Assembly (NCBI GenBank): GCA_017550445.1
Contig: JAFZOV010000042.1
Span: 1 to 64,000 of the forward strand
DNA: 64,000 nt
Direction of reading: 5' to 3'
DNA from: Fibrobacter sp.
GTDB lineage: Bacteria > Fibrobacterota > Fibrobacteria > Fibrobacterales > Fibrobacteraceae
The translations under genes and the position numbers were made by a program. Below are positions 8,610 to 19,768 of this stretch, one piece after another (position 1 is the first letter of the stretch; each line of letters begins with the position of its first letter). The notes beneath the pieces are model-generated. The model was not told where the DNA came from, made no database searches, and saw nothing but the letters and a program-made list of their open reading frames with translations.

Positions 8610-11600
8610 TTACTTCACTAACACTTTCTTGACCTGCTGCTGTGAGCCTGCGCGGACGCGGAGCATGTAAAGGCCACTCTGCGGAGCGTCTAGCACCAAT
8701 GCGTTGGAACCGTCCAGCGTCTTTGCCGTAGCCGTAGACACCATGTGGCCCTTCATATCCAGAATGTCGACACGCGCATTGGTGCCGGCAAGGCCGGAAG
8801 CTTCAAAGGTCACCTGCAAGCGGTTTCCGAGCCTTGCCATGCGCAGGCCCTTAAGCATATTCTGCGCCACCACCTTTGCCGTAGGCGCCACTCGCACCGT
8901 AGCAGTCTTCGCCGTAGACTTTAGGAAAACCGTCAGCGGAACACCATCCTGCATTTCGGTGGTATTTCCGTCAATTGTCACGAACACGCGGTAACCAAAA
9001 CCATTTACGCTTTCGATACCGTCAAAGCTCAGGTAACCCACACGGTCACTAGAAGCCGACAACGCAATCGTCCATTCCATTTCATCACTAGATTCCTTAA
9101 TGGACTTTGCAAGGGCGCGCTTGCCATCCACAATCGAGAGGTTCACATGGTCGCCCATGCCTTCAGGCGGTTCCTCGGCAACCACCGGATTCAAACCGGC
9201 ACCCAGAATATTCCAGGAATCCTGTTTACCGTTTTTGTCCGCAAGCTTGGCCTGCAAGGTCCAACGCTCCTTCGTCTTAGCCCTTGCAAGGGTTCGAGAT
9301 TTTTCGGCCGCTTTGGTTTCGATATCGAACGCCGGCGCCGCAGACACCTTCCACTTGGTCTTCTTGGAAACCTGCGCCCATACAGCTTCGTAGGGTCCAA
9401 CGTTCTTAGACACCGGATCATAATTGCCAGTCGAGGCATTCCAGCTCCAGAACGTAATTTCGGATTCTTCATCTACATCCTTAACAGCATCCGGGTAATT
9501 TGCAAACACGTCCACAGACCAACCATGAGGGTTCGCAACCATATTCCACCCAGAACTTACATTCTCCAATTTCCAGACAAAGTCTTTACCTTCATCCTTG
9601 ACATCGAAATTCAGCGGAAGCGGACGACCTTCCAGCGAATTATACCACACGCCACGAGTACCTACCAGCGAATCATCCTTGGTCAATTGCTTGTACTGCC
9701 AGAATTCACCTGTACCATGTTCATCCCACCAATAGAATACCTGGTCGCCATCCCACGTAATCGCAGACAAGTCAACCAACGCGAGCGAAAGCATCTGCCA
9801 GCTATCCACTGCAATCGAAGGAATTTCGGGGCTAACAGAGAATCTTTCTTTGAATTCCGCTATAGAATCTGTTTTGTCCTTAAGCGTCAAGACCAACTTA
9901 TAATCACCCGGCTTGTCCATGTGGAAAATAAAGTCTTTCTTGAAGCCCATATCGATAGAATCGCCGAGAACGGTATTGATCACCGTCGAGTCAGAGACTT
10001 CATCAATAACCTTCACTCTGGCCGAAACACGGCGTCGCACTTCAAAGTTACTTGCAGTGAAGCTCAGTTGGAACATGCTGCCGTTAGGCGTCAATTGCTT
10101 TTTCACGAGAGCAACATCCGTCTTGTTTTTCCAGCCAAAGTAAGCCTTGAGCGTCACATCTTCCAGATCTTCGGGCATGTAATCGCCCTCTTTAAGCACC
10201 TCGGCAACTTTGCCATCGCGCAGCACCACCAAGGAATCCAACATGTAAACAGAAGTGTCTACACCCGAAGCCTGCACCCTAAAGCGGCTGCCATCCAATT
10301 CGCGCGGCACAAACATGGTGCCTTCATCGGTAAAGCGACGTTCAACAGTGTCTTCAGCAAACCAGACGGTTCCATTTTCCTGTTCCACCGCAAGTTTCAT
10401 AAAGTCGCCTGCGCATTTATTAAGATCCGTCGTCCACCTTGCATAAAGCAAATCCGGGAGAGGAACACCTGTCGCCCGGCTCTTTGCCTGCAACTCGTCA
10501 AACAACGGTTTATCGATTACCTTGAGCAACTCTTCAGAAGTTGAATCGATGACCCAACCGGCAAGGCACTTTTCCGCATTGTAGACGATTGTCGGAAGCA
10601 TCACAGAATCGACACCTGCGTAAGAAATTTCATCAATCCAGTCATCACCATAGTAAATCGGGTCATCCGAATTTTCTTTGAGGGAAATCTGAATAGCAGA
10701 ACCATTGTCCTTACCCAAATCAACCTTAATGACCGTATTTCCCTTAATTTCAAATGGTTCACCAGGAGCCACCTTTTCAAGGACATTACCCTGAGTATCC
10801 ATCACATAGATTGCCTTGGCTGCATTATTGTCAAAATGCTCAACATCGGCACTGAACTTCATATGTTTCAGATATGCAGGAACCTTGAGTCCCGATTCCC
10901 CAACCCAGTGGTCGAACACAGAATCACCAACCGTCTGCGTCAAAATCAACATAGGTTCATGATTATTGGGATTCAAGGTAGAAGTAATCGTGTACGTCAT
11001 CGTGTCACAGTTGTTAATTTGCTGCAACAGGCTAGGATCCACCGGGCTAACCGAAAGATGCGCACCTACAGTTCCGCCAAGCTTTGTATCGCTCCATATC
11101 GCATAGAAAGTAGGGGCATCTATCACAGCATCAACATCATCGAACAAAATAAAATAATCTGTATCTTTTACCGGTTCACCCCAGCCAACCACGCAAGCGC
11201 CAGCGCGTCCAATATCCGGTGTTGAAGACAAAACATCTTTTTTAACCACATCTTCAATTCCATAGATATCATCCCAAATCCAATTGGAACCAAAGAAGAC
11301 TTCGTCGCTCATTGCGTTTACAAGGAAGTGCTTACCAAAACGGACACTCACTTCCATATCAGCATTCACCTCAAAGTAGTCATAAACAAACGCATCCAGC
11401 TTATACTTTTCAATTTTTTCTTCAGATGTCTTTTCTGCACTAATCCAGTCAGAGCCTTTAACACGATAGTACAGGTAATCTAGTTTTCCAAAATAAAGCT
11501 TGTCATAATCGCCTTTACCTTCAAACCTAAACTCGTCGAAGAATACATCCAAGGCATCATTATCCGCATTCTTGACATACGGCACCTTCAAGCCTTCTGC

Positions 11601-14600
11601 CGTTATTGGATATTCGCGTTCACCATACACGCTCAAATAGTTATAGTCTGGATGACGCAGCAAAGACATCGTTCCATATTTCAAGTCAGGCGAAGTTACC
11701 GTATAGTACTCGTTATCGCACGATTTCCAATAAGCGTACAGAACCGTTTCTCCGGTTTTGCGCAATTCATTATACTTCTTCACAAAGGCATCATTCAGTT
11801 CCTTATAGACGCCATTCGTAGCATCGTTCGGTTCAAAAGTATAACCATCAGAACAATAACCCACACGATAATAAATCGTCGGGAACGTTTTGTCATCACC
11901 GCTAAAGTAGGTTATATAAGGTTCCCAGTTTCCATCGCTATCGAAAGAGAGTTCATCCACGCGCCAATCGTGCATCAAGCCACTTTGTGTACCGACAAAC
12001 GCCTTGGCTTCCGAACGGCCCACATTTTCGTTAAACGCCAAGCGATACGCTTTTTTCGGAACGAACATAAACGTGGGTGTGCCGCTGACGCCCTCATTCG
12101 TTATATGCCATACCCCGTTATCTTCATCAACAGTCCCCTCATCTCCTAGATCCGTGGTGTAGACAACATTAAATTCAGACACTACATCTCCAGAAGAATA
12201 TGCATGCGATCTTTCGCCATCTACATAGAAATCGTAACCAGTATATTTCTTAGCGCCATCCATATAGTCGATATACGACGCCTCTTCGAGATCAATCACT
12301 TCATTGTAGACATTTCCCATGGCATGTCGCAAAGTATCTTCACCAAATTTCTGGTAAACAACCACTTCAACACTCTGCCTATATTTGTTATCTATAGTGA
12401 GGGCCACAATTTTACCGCTACAAGATTTCCATGACGCATAGAGCACCGTCGGATTGTCTTTATCGGTACTAAAGTTGCGGACATTATCCGGATTATCAAT
12501 AATTGCGTCAGCGTCGGTATATTTACTCCAGCCATTTTCAGTAGTCCATCCGTCAAAGCACATCTCATATTGACGCACGGGTTTCAAAAGGTAAATCGGC
12601 TCACCTTTTTTCAACTCTTCTTTCAGCGCTTCATCCGTAAATTCAACGGTCTTCTGAGCGCCACGCGGCAAATAGATGTTGTTACTCCAATCATTTCCAA
12701 GATTATCAATCGGATTCAAGTCATACGTAACATAGAATGGTCCCGCCTTGACATACACAACCTCGAAATACATGCCTGGCCCAGCCATCGTTCTCGGATT
12801 AATGACCAACGTCGAGTCTGTATCCGTCGCCTTAAAGCCAAAACCAGCCTTTTCCTCCGGATCCCCGCCAGTCGGATCCTGCCACAAGAAAGCCGCATCA
12901 ATCGACTTTATGGCATAACCTTTCTTCGGCTCAAAAGAAACCTCAAATGTCAATGTATCGTTCACGTTTGGAATATAAAGGCACTGAACCTTCTCAGTTT
13001 CTACTAAGTTTCCATCAGTATCAAACACTTCATTGTCACACTCACTAGACGTCTGTTTAAAAGTCTGGGCGTCTTCTTCGTCACTGACTTTTTGTTTAAG
13101 AACTACATTTCCATGATAACTGGATGCATCAGGCAAGAGGTTTCCATATTCATCATACTCCTTTACAACAATTTTTCCCGTTCCAAGGGGACGCCCAGTA
13201 ACCGTTGGATACAACGTAAATTCTGAAGTCAAAGGATCCACATGTGACAACAAATCCGATGTCAATTCTTTGCCAGCGAAATAATTTGGATCGGAATCAT
13301 CCAATACAGGAGTCCAATCAGCCTTAGCAAAATCCGGCGACACAGAATTTGCATCATCCATCACATACACTTGCGGAAGCTCATGATGGTCTGAAGATAT
13401 ATCCATATTTTCGTTGGAAGCGTTCCAGTTCTTACCGAGAACCGCATATGTCAGCGATTGCAAATCAAGGTTCACCGTGTATTCGTTCAAAGAATAACTC
13501 CAGCCCTTATAATAAATTTCAACAGTGCCCTGCGAAGGAGATTTATAAACAAACGGTTCTTTATCGTACAGCTTCGAATTATTGTCTTCGAAATAATAAC
13601 CAGCATTGTCTACACTATAACCCGCCTTGACATTAACGGAAACTCCAAATTTAAATTCACCGCTAGTACCTCGCGGAAGAGGGATGGAAGGTCCGCCCAA
13701 GTCATCTGCACCACGTGCGCTGCGATGTTCAAATCCATACACCTTACCTCCCATCGAAACGATCTGAGTCAGCACCAACGTAAACACATCACCATCTTTA
13801 CAAGCCTGGTCTCCATCGCAATCTACAACCACATGGCTCACAGGATTTGCTGAACCGGCCGCCCATACAGGGTACAATTCCAAAGTCGGATTTTCTCCTT
13901 CAACCTGTTTAATGTTATCGCCCGCACTTTCAAGCAAGCTAGCGCTAAACTGGTTGTACGAAGATGCATAATCAGCACAATCACCTTTTCCTAAAACACA
14001 ACGGGATTTATCTGATTTTGTAGTCCATACAGACGCATACATTTTCCCCGCAGTAGTATTTGCATCACTATAATTCTGAGTAACCGCATAAAGCATCGGC
14101 AAAGCCTTAGTTTGAGCCTCTAAGTCATAGGATGCCGGCACATTTACACCATCCTCAACGTAAATTTCATAATCCTGGATATCAGGGATACTGCCATCTG
14201 TAATTTGCTCCGTACCCCCGATATCAAAGGTCACGTTATAGGTAATAAGTTCAAATTCCGGCGTAACGGCAATTTCCATTTCATCAAAAGGATTAGCCGC
14301 TTGATTCTTTGTCAAATCAGCCAGTTGTACATTCACCAAATCGACTTCAGCGCCAGGCTGCAACCCATCAACAACCCAGGTCGCTTTATTACATCCACCA
14401 TCAACGCTCGAAAGGATTTCGTCTACCGTAGCAAAATTATTATTATCAACATATTTGGGTTGTATTACATAAGGATTTCCATCTGTACAGGACGTTCGCT
14501 CCGTTACGCTGAACGAAACAGCATAAGTATTGCAAGCATAACCAGTCTTGCACACAAAATCCGTCGCCTTAAGATACCTAGAATACGGCACAGATACTTC

Positions 14601-17600
14601 ATCCGCAATAACATTTCCATTTTTAGTCGAAACCTTACTTACAACCTCATGAGTCGCACCGTCTACAGCATCACTAGCCATCGTAACATAAAATTTTGCG
14701 CTACTCGGATTCTTAACGATTATTGACTGACTACCAGATTGCCCACTCGACCAATATTTCAGAACAATATTCTTTACATCAGCCACATTATTGTAATTAT
14801 CATCAATAATGCTAGAAGCCAAACGGAAGCCCGTTAAGCCATCATTGGTTTGGCCAACATTAACCGAATTGTCACTAGCATCCTGATATTCAACATTATA
14901 TTGCAATTCAACGGGATCATTCAAAATAGAAAGCATCGGGACGATTGTATTCTCAAGAGAAAAATCCGTCATAAAATAATCTACTCTCGGAGACATAAAT
15001 ATAAAGGTTTTATCATTAATGTCTTCAATATTTTCACAAGTAGTTGCAGCAACACCAGGATCATCATCGCAATATTGATAAACCACATTGAATTTAAAGG
15101 CGGTTTTGAGCTTCAAATTATCACCTCTGCCAAAAGCACTTTCAACAGAAAGCTTTATACGTGACCGAGGATTATCAGCATCCACCAAACTCAACAAGCG
15201 TGGATTATGCTCGTCATTTGCTTTTCCCTCAATAACAGCATTTACACTATCAACAAAGCCCTTAGCGAGTCGTCCATTTTCATTTGTGAAACCAACCATT
15301 GCATACGTCGGCGATCCATTATTCCCAGCATCAGCACAGTATTCATAATGATATTCACGAAAGCCATACGTTGACAATTCCGTCGACGAAAAGTTTAAAT
15401 TATTATCCAAATACACGAGAATAACATAATTGTTCCCCGATCCAGACAATATAGGCAAACCACCATTTTTTCCCGCTACTCTAGACCAAGTATATTCGTA
15501 CTCGGTATTCTTATTCAACAAGGCCGCAAACTTGTCAGACACCATATCATCATCGGCAGCAATACCGTTCCTAACAGGATTTTGGGGTTCATACAAATCC
15601 ACAAAACTTCCAGGAGCAAAGAAATCAATGTACGAGTCTCCCCCGCAACCAGTATTATAAGTATACAGGCCAAGTTCTCCGTTTGCAGTAAATTTGCTTC
15701 CCGCATTGCGCACATTATCATATACATAGCTAGAACCCTTAAGCCAATTACTCTCAGTATAAGTACCTATACCAAGTTTTACGGCGTCGGAACCAAAATG
15801 ATAATTATTCGTTATCGTTCCTCTTACAGTAACAGGGGATCCATTATAATATACATTGCCAACGATATACCCCAGCGTATCACGATTCACCTCACCTGAG
15901 CCACTAAGATTTCCCACCGAATAGGTATTTGATATATTCAAATTAAAGCTCGAGACAGCAGCCTTTCCTATTAAGCCACCAACATTATGACCACCCGAAA
16001 TCGTTCCCTCAAAGCTTGATTCCGATATATTAAGAATGGCAGACCCCATAAGATACGCCCCTATATCAGGGAAATAACCAAATAGGCCACCCATATTGAC
16101 AAGCGAAGCATTTGATTCATTTTCTATCGTCGTCCCTGTAACAGAAAAAGTCAATACCGTACTATTATTGTCGTTACCATATGAGCCCATCACGCCGCCC
16201 AAATTCACAGTTCCCGTTGCAGTGGACGCAGCCTGAATTATATTATTTGAAAATTCAAACGAATTCCCATTAAATCTAACATCTCCACATGCAGCCAAAG
16301 CACCGCCTGCACTGTTTGCAATTACAGAAGTGTTCTTAACAATGATTTCCGATACCGATGCATAACTAGCCTGAAATCCATAAAAGTCACCTACAACACC
16401 TCCCGCATCATCTCCAATAACCGTAGCACCATCAATAGTCACTTTGGAAACATCGACCCTTTGCGACGAAGCAGGAGCCAAAACACCCGCCTTAGCACCT
16501 TCAACATGCGCATTCGTAAAAATCACATTGGAATACGACTGATTATAACCATTTAATTCGGACACAAAACCCGCATTACCAGACGTTATAAAACAGAGCC
16601 CATCAATAGTCATATCATTTCCATTAAACGAGGATACTCTTATAGGCCGGAATGTCATTCGACAAGCAGAACCATCATAGCCTCCCAGATCCAAATTCGA
16701 TGTCAGCGACAGTTCTATATTCGAATAAGCATTCAACGCAACCCATACACCTTCACTATTCGTTCCATCCGTTCGATACCAGCAGCGGTAATCATCCGAA
16801 GAAGGAGAGTCCGTACTAATTTGAGACAACTCACATACAGGATTATTTCCAGAATCGTCACATTCTAAATGGAAATAAACATCTCCTGAAAGACAGCCAT
16901 TACTACCAAAAGTTACAGCATTAAAGACAGGTTCTACATTAACGTCCTTATTCGGCATGGTAAATGCCGCCTTATTACCAATGACAGTTGCCGTTGCCGC
17001 CACAGTCCCATCTGCCAAATCGGTAATATTCAAACCAGCAAAAACATAACCAGCACTTGGAGTCGCGGTCACAATTACTGTTGAACCATTTGCGGCAACA
17101 CTACTACCAACTTCGATTTTTCCACCAATGGCCGTCTTAACCTCTACCGCATTACCATCTATCACCGTAACAGTCAATTCCAGACCATAGCTACCAGAAG
17201 CATCGTCATTCGATTCAAAACAAACCGTCATAACAGGAACTGCACCAATGTCGTAGCTATCGGCCTGGGTTATATCAGAAATGTCTCCGGTTTCATAAAA
17301 AGAAGAAGTGCCGGTTGTCCGATTGCCGTCATACACGGTCAAATAGGCAAAATCCTGATTTGCGTCCATTTTTCCCGTTAGCTTCAACAATTTCTTTGCA
17401 GGAGCATTTATAACAAGACAACCATACGCATTGCTTGAGTATTCGTCATCCTTGCCACCATCATCATAAACACTAAACGTGGTAACTCCAGCGGAAACAT
17501 TTAATGTTTGCGTTCCAGAAGAAGGCAAATTGACATAATAGCCATCCGTCACATTATCCAACTGCAGGATAACCTCATTTGATTCTGCAGCAAACGATAC

Positions 17601-17660
17601 CGCAGACAAGACCATCAAGATGGCCGAAATAAACCCACACGCTCCCGGAATCTTTTTCAT
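8610..17660 (-). CDS. Giant secreted surface protein (3016 residues) with CUB-like, GLUG-like and InlB-type repeats and a C-terminal sorting domain
   Basis: A signal peptide (1-24) is followed by a CUB-like domain (about 30-170), a beta-sandwich repeat of the bacterial repeat type (about 172-255), and a Gly-rich right-handed-helix-like region with GLUG-type motifs (GGVMGSYG, MGGLFGYF, GGLIGKA; about 380-640). A very long region follows with many degenerate Listeria/Bacteroides repeats, recognised by YxxxxDLN...FDGWTTE...LYASWKSC patterns and tryptophan at block ends. The last 80 residues form a type IX-like sorting domain ending MLRVRAGSQQQVKKVLVK. Such proteins usually act in adhesion at the cell surface. 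The start is a canonical MKK signal start. The 5' two thirds look more AT-rich than the 3' end, hinting at a mosaic origin. Function is inferred only. Confidence 0.85.
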   Translation of the reverse strand: MKKIPGACGFISAILMVLSAVSFAAESNEVILQLDNVTDGYYVNLPSSGTQTLNVSAGVTTFSVYDDGGKDDEYSSNAYGCLVINAPAKKLLKLTGKMDANQDFAYLTVYDGNRTTGTSSFYETGDISDITQADSYDIGAVPVMTVCFESNDDASGSYGLELTVTVIDGNAVEVKTAIGGKIEVGSSVAANGSTVIVTATPSAGYVFAGLNITDLADGTVAATATVIGNKAAFTMPNKDVNVEPVFNAVTFGSNGCLSGDVYFHLECDDSGNNPVCELSQISTDSPSSDDYRCWYRTDGTNSEGVWVALNAYSNIELSLTSNLDLGGYDGSACRMTFRPIRVSSFNGNDMTIDGLCFITSGNAGFVSELNGYNQSYSNVIFTNAHVEGAKAGVLAPASSQRVDVSKVTIDGATVIGDDAGGVVGDFYGFQASYASVSEIIVKNTSVIANSAGGALAACGDVRFNGNSFEFSNNIIQAASTATGTVNLGGVMGSYGNDNNSTVLTFSVTGTTIENESNASLVNMGGLFGYFPDIGAYLMGSAILNISESSFEGTISGGHNVGGLIGKAAVSSFNLNISNTYSVGNLSGSGEVNRDTLGYIVGNVYYNGSPVTVRGTITNNYHFGSDAVKLGIGTYTESNWLKGSSYVYDNVRNAGSKFTANGELGLYTYNTGCGGDSYIDFFAPGSFVDLYEPQNPVRNGIAADDDMVSDKFAALLNKNTEYEYTWSRVAGKNGGLPILSGSGNNYVILVYLDNNLNFSSTELSTYGFREYHYEYCADAGNNGSPTYAMVGFTNENGRLAKGFVDSVNAVIEGKANDEHNPRLLSLVDADNPRSRIKLSVESAFGRGDNLKLKTAFKFNVVYQYCDDDPGVAATTCENIEDINDKTFIFMSPRVDYFMTDFSLENTIVPMLSILNDPVELQYNVEYQDASDNSVNVGQTNDGLTGFRLASSIIDDNYNNVADVKNIVLKYWSSGQSGSQSIIVKNPSSAKFYVTMASDAVDGATHEVVSKVSTKNGNVIADEVSVPYSRYLKATDFVCKTGYACNTYAVSFSVTERTSCTDGNPYVIQPKYVDNNNFATVDEILSSVDGGCNKATWVVDGLQPGAEVDLVNVQLADLTKNQAANPFDEMEIAVTPEFELITYNVTFDIGGTEQITDGSIPDIQDYEIYVEDGVNVPASYDLEAQTKALPMLYAVTQNYSDANTTAGKMYASVWTTKSDKSRCVLGKGDCADYASSYNQFSASLLESAGDNIKQVEGENPTLELYPVWAAGSANPVSHVVVDCDGDQACKDGDVFTLVLTQIVSMGGKVYGFEHRSARGADDLGGPSIPLPRGTSGEFKFGVSVNVKAGYSVDNAGYYFEDNNSKLYDKEPFVYKSPSQGTVEIYYKGWSYSLNEYTVNLDLQSLTYAVLGKNWNASNENMDISSDHHELPQVYVMDDANSVSPDFAKADWTPVLDDSDPNYFAGKELTSDLLSHVDPLTSEFTLYPTVTGRPLGTGKIVVKEYDEYGNLLPDASSYHGNVVLKQKVSDEEDAQTFKQTSSECDNEVFDTDGNLVETEKVQCLYIPNVNDTLTFEVSFEPKKGYAIKSIDAAFLWQDPTGGDPEEKAGFGFKATDTDSTLVINPRTMAGPGMYFEVVYVKAGPFYVTYDLNPIDNLGNDWSNNIYLPRGAQKTVEFTDEALKEELKKGEPIYLLKPVRQYEMCFDGWTTENGWSKYTDADAIIDNPDNVRNFSTDKDNPTVLYASWKSCSGKIVALTIDNKYRQSVEVVVYQKFGEDTLRHAMGNVYNEVIDLEEASYIDYMDGAKKYTGYDFYVDGERSHAYSSGDVVSEFNVVYTTDLGDEGTVDEDNGVWHITNEGVSGTPTFMFVPKKAYRLAFNENVGRSEAKAFVGTQSGLMHDWRVDELSFDSDGNWEPYITYFSGDDKTFPTIYYRVGYCSDGYTFEPNDATNGVYKELNDAFVKKYNELRKTGETVLYAYWKSCDNEYYTVTSPDLKYGTMSLLRHPDYNYLSVYGEREYPITAEGLKVPYVKNADNDALDVFFDEFRFEGKGDYDKLYFGKLDYLYYRVKGSDWISAEKTSEEKIEKYKLDAFVYDYFEVNADMEVSVRFGKHFLVNAMSDEVFFGSNWIWDDIYGIEDVVKKDVLSSTPDIGRAGACVVGWGEPVKDTDYFILFDDVDAVIDAPTFYAIWSDTKLGGTVGAHLSVSPVDPSLLQQINNCDTMTYTITSTLNPNNHEPMLILTQTVGDSVFDHWVGESGLKVPAYLKHMKFSADVEHFDNNAAKAIYVMDTQGNVLEKVAPGEPFEIKGNTVIKVDLGKDNGSAIQISLKENSDDPIYYGDDWIDEISYAGVDSVMLPTIVYNAEKCLAGWVIDSTSEELLKVIDKPLFDELQAKSRATGVPLPDLLYARWTTDLNKCAGDFMKLAVEQENGTVWFAEDTVERRFTDEGTMFVPRELDGSRFRVQASGVDTSVYMLDSLVVLRDGKVAEVLKEGDYMPEDLEDVTLKAYFGWKNKTDVALVKKQLTPNGSMFQLSFTASNFEVRRRVSARVKVIDEVSDSTVINTVLGDSIDMGFKKDFIFHMDKPGDYKLVLTLKDKTDSIAEFKERFSVSPEIPSIAVDSWQMLSLALVDLSAITWDGDQVFYWWDEHGTGEFWQYKQLTKDDSLVGTRGVWYNSLEGRPLPLNFDVKDEGKDFVWKLENVSSGWNMVANPHGWSVDVFANYPDAVKDVDEESEITFWSWNASTGNYDPVSKNVGPYEAVWAQVSKKTKWKVSAAPAFDIETKAAEKSRTLARAKTKERWTLQAKLADKNGKQDSWNILGAGLNPVVAEEPPEGMGDHVNLSIVDGKRALAKSIKESSDEMEWTIALSASSDRVGYLSFDGIESVNGFGYRVFVTIDGNTTEMQDGVPLTVFLKSTAKTATVRVAPTAKVVAQNMLKGLRMARLGNRLQVTFEASGLAGTNARVDILDMKGHMVSTATAKTLDGSNALVLDAPQSGLYMLRVRAGSQQQVKKVLVK

Positions 17661-17830
17661 AAGAAGCCCTCTGTATATATTTGTAAATAAATGTAGTTTA
17701 TTACGGGAAGTTTACAAAATAAATACAATAAATATTTACAAACATTACATACGAAAAAGAGACTGTTTTCGCGTGCTAAACGCCGTAAACAATGAGTAAA
17801 CAAGAAATTAACATTGTATTAACAAAAGAA

Positions 17831-17856
17831 ATCCCCAACTCGTAAGAGTCGGGGAC
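17831..17856 (-). terminator. Rho-independent terminator after yidC
   Basis: On the minus strand CCCCGACTC, loop TTAC, GAGTTGGGG forms a 9-bp stem with one G-T pair, followed by ATTTCTTTTG. It lies about 45 bases beyond the yidC stop, so it closes the rpmH-rnpA-yidD-yidC transcript. Confidence 0.75.
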
Positions 17857-17899
17857 TTAATTCTAGTTCCAGCACAAAGGCCGGAATGACGCAAGCGCG

Positions 17900-19768
17900 C
17901 TACTTTACAATTTCGGCGTCTTGCACCTTCTTGCCGTTCACGGTCTTGGGCGCATTGCCATTATCGCGGCGAATTATCTTGTACTGAATGATGCTCCAGA
18001 AGTTAGACACAATCCAGTAGAGCACAAGGCCGGAAGGCATCACCGCACTGAAGAGGAACATCATGGCGGGCATCATCCAGGTCATCATCTTTGCCTGGGC
18101 GGGGTCCATGGCGCCGTTGCCGCTCATGGTCACCTTGGTCTGGAAGTAGGTAGTCACCACCATGATCCACGGGAGGAGTGCGAGGCCATCGGGCATGAGG
18201 AACGGAATGCTGAAGCCATGGAAAATCACGTCGCTACGGCTGAGGTCGGTAATCCAGAGGAAGGCCGGCATGCCGCGGAGTTCCACAGCGCGGCCGAGCA
18301 CGAAGAAGAGGCCCATGAAGATCGGCATCTGGATAATCATCGGGAGGCAACCACCGGTGCAGCTGGCGAGCGGGTTCACGCCGTTCTTGGCGTAAAGTTC
18401 CATGACGGCGGCCTGCTTCTTTTGCGGATCGCTGCGGTACTTCACGTTGATTTCGTCGAGCTGCGGCTTGAGCTTGCTCATGGCGGAGGTCGACTTGAGC
18501 TGCTTGATGGTGAACGGGGTCGTAATGCCGCGGACAATGAATGTCACGAGGATAATGGCAACGCCGTAATTCGGGATAATAGAGTAGAAGAACTTGAGCA
18601 GCTTGAGAAGCATTGCGCAAATCCACACGAACCAGACGCTTGAGCCGGGGAACCACTTGGAACCGGTCACGATAATCTTTTCGTAGCCCTGGCCGAGAGC
18701 TTCGACTTCGCCCCATTCGAGCGGGAGCACCATAAAGTTGTATGCAACGGAATCGCCGTGTACGTTATCTGCAATGCTGAGGCTGTAGGTTCCGGGATCG
18801 GGGTTGCCTTCGGTTGCAAGGTTAATGTGCTTGCCCTTGACCTGTGCGGGCACCGGAGAATCGAACTGCACCGACATGGCCACATACTTGCGGCGCATAC
18901 CCACCCAGTAGTAGTTGGCGTTGTCGAACGTCATGGCGTCGGAGAAGGTTTCGCGTTCGGTAATTTCGTTGTTCTTGAAAATCACCTCGCTAAAGAAGTA
19001 GCTAGTACCACCGAAGCTCTTGCCCTTCGGGAATTCTTCGGTTTCCTTCATGCCGCCCTTCCAGGAGAGCTCGTAGTTGTCGACGCGGAAACCCTTGAAC
19101 TTGTTCACCTGGCGGACAGCGACGCCATCCTTGGTGAAGCCATAGCTACGGACCACTTCGCTGCCGTTTGCGTCGGTAAAGACGAAGCTCACCGTAGTAT
19201 CGTTTTCAACATTGATCCATTCCGGAGCGGCGACTTCAAAGAGAACGTTAGAGAGGTCGGCACCGCCAAGCTTCAGGTCGAGGGCGCCGAGGGTAGTATC
19301 TTGAATGAGTTCGGGGAAATGATTTGCAGAATCAGGGAGAGCCTTGACGATAACGCTCTGGATTTTGCCGCCCTTGTTGGAGAGCGTCATGATGAACTTG
19401 TCAGTTTCGACAGTGACGGTGCGGGGAACGACAACCTTCGGGGCGGGCACCGTGGCGGTGTCGGCGGAGGAAGAATCAGCGGTGGATTGCTTTGTCGCTT
19501 CGCTCCTCGCAATGACGTTAGCAGAATCTTCGTTTGCGGCACCGAGAATCGGGGCGGCCTTCTGTTCGGCAACAGCACCCGGGAGAACGAGTCCACTTGC
19601 GGCAGGGGCTTCGGCACTATCTACAACCTGGGCGGCAGCTTCCTTTGCGGAGGCCTTCTTGGCAAGCTTCGCCTTTTCGGCAGCTTCGTTATTCGCGCTG
19701 GTCGTCATGAACCACCAAATCATGATGGCTCCGATAAGGATGGATCCGATGAGAGTATTCTTGTTCAT
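17900..19768 (-). CDS. yidC: Membrane protein insertase YidC
   Basis: 622 residues. There is an N-terminal membrane helix (about 6-22), a low-complexity Ala/Ser/Glu linker (25-115), the periplasmic P1 beta-sandwich (about 115-355) and the conserved insertase core of five membrane segments (about 370-600). The core includes the Arg in the hydrophilic groove (IVRGITTP) and the cytoplasmic hairpin QLKSTSAMSKLKPQ. YidC inserts proteins into the inner membrane with or without SecYEG. The ATG forms a TGATG overlap with yidD and follows AAAAGGAAAAG. Residues about 83-96 (NVIARSEATKQST) are encoded by a palindromic repeat inserted in frame in the linker. Confidence 0.97.
   Translation of the reverse strand: MNKNTLIGSILIGAIMIWWFMTTSANNEAAEKAKLAKKASAKEAAAQVVDSAEAPAASGLVLPGAVAEQKAAPILGAANEDSANVIARSEATKQSTADSSSADTATVPAPKVVVPRTVTVETDKFIMTLSNKGGKIQSVIVKALPDSANHFPELIQDTTLGALDLKLGGADLSNVLFEVAAPEWINVENDTTVSFVFTDANGSEVVRSYGFTKDGVAVRQVNKFKGFRVDNYELSWKGGMKETEEFPKGKSFGGTSYFFSEVIFKNNEITERETFSDAMTFDNANYYWVGMRRKYVAMSVQFDSPVPAQVKGKHINLATEGNPDPGTYSLSIADNVHGDSVAYNFMVLPLEWGEVEALGQGYEKIIVTGSKWFPGSSVWFVWICAMLLKLLKFFYSIIPNYGVAIILVTFIVRGITTPFTIKQLKSTSAMSKLKPQLDEINVKYRSDPQKKQAAVMELYAKNGVNPLASCTGGCLPMIIQMPIFMGLFFVLGRAVELRGMPAFLWITDLSRSDVIFHGFSIPFLMPDGLALLPWIMVVTTYFQTKVTMSGNGAMDPAQAKMMTWMMPAMMFLFSAVMPSGLVLYWIVSNFWSIIQYKIIRRDNGNAPKTVNGKKVQDAEIVK
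19484..19517 (-). repeat. In-frame palindromic repeat inside yidC (copy 1 of 3)
   Basis: GGATTGCTTTGTCGCTTCG...CGCAATGACG: terminal ATTGC/GCAAT arms enclose a GCTTCG/CGAAGC-like core. On the coding strand it reads NVIARSEATKQS. The same element recurs at 22527-22564 and 25740-25773. Confidence 0.8.

Noticed and set aside
9147..10544. Plus-strand open frame of 465 codons opposite the 3016-residue gene
   Set aside because: No ribosome site or domain; explained by the codon bias of the minus-strand gene.
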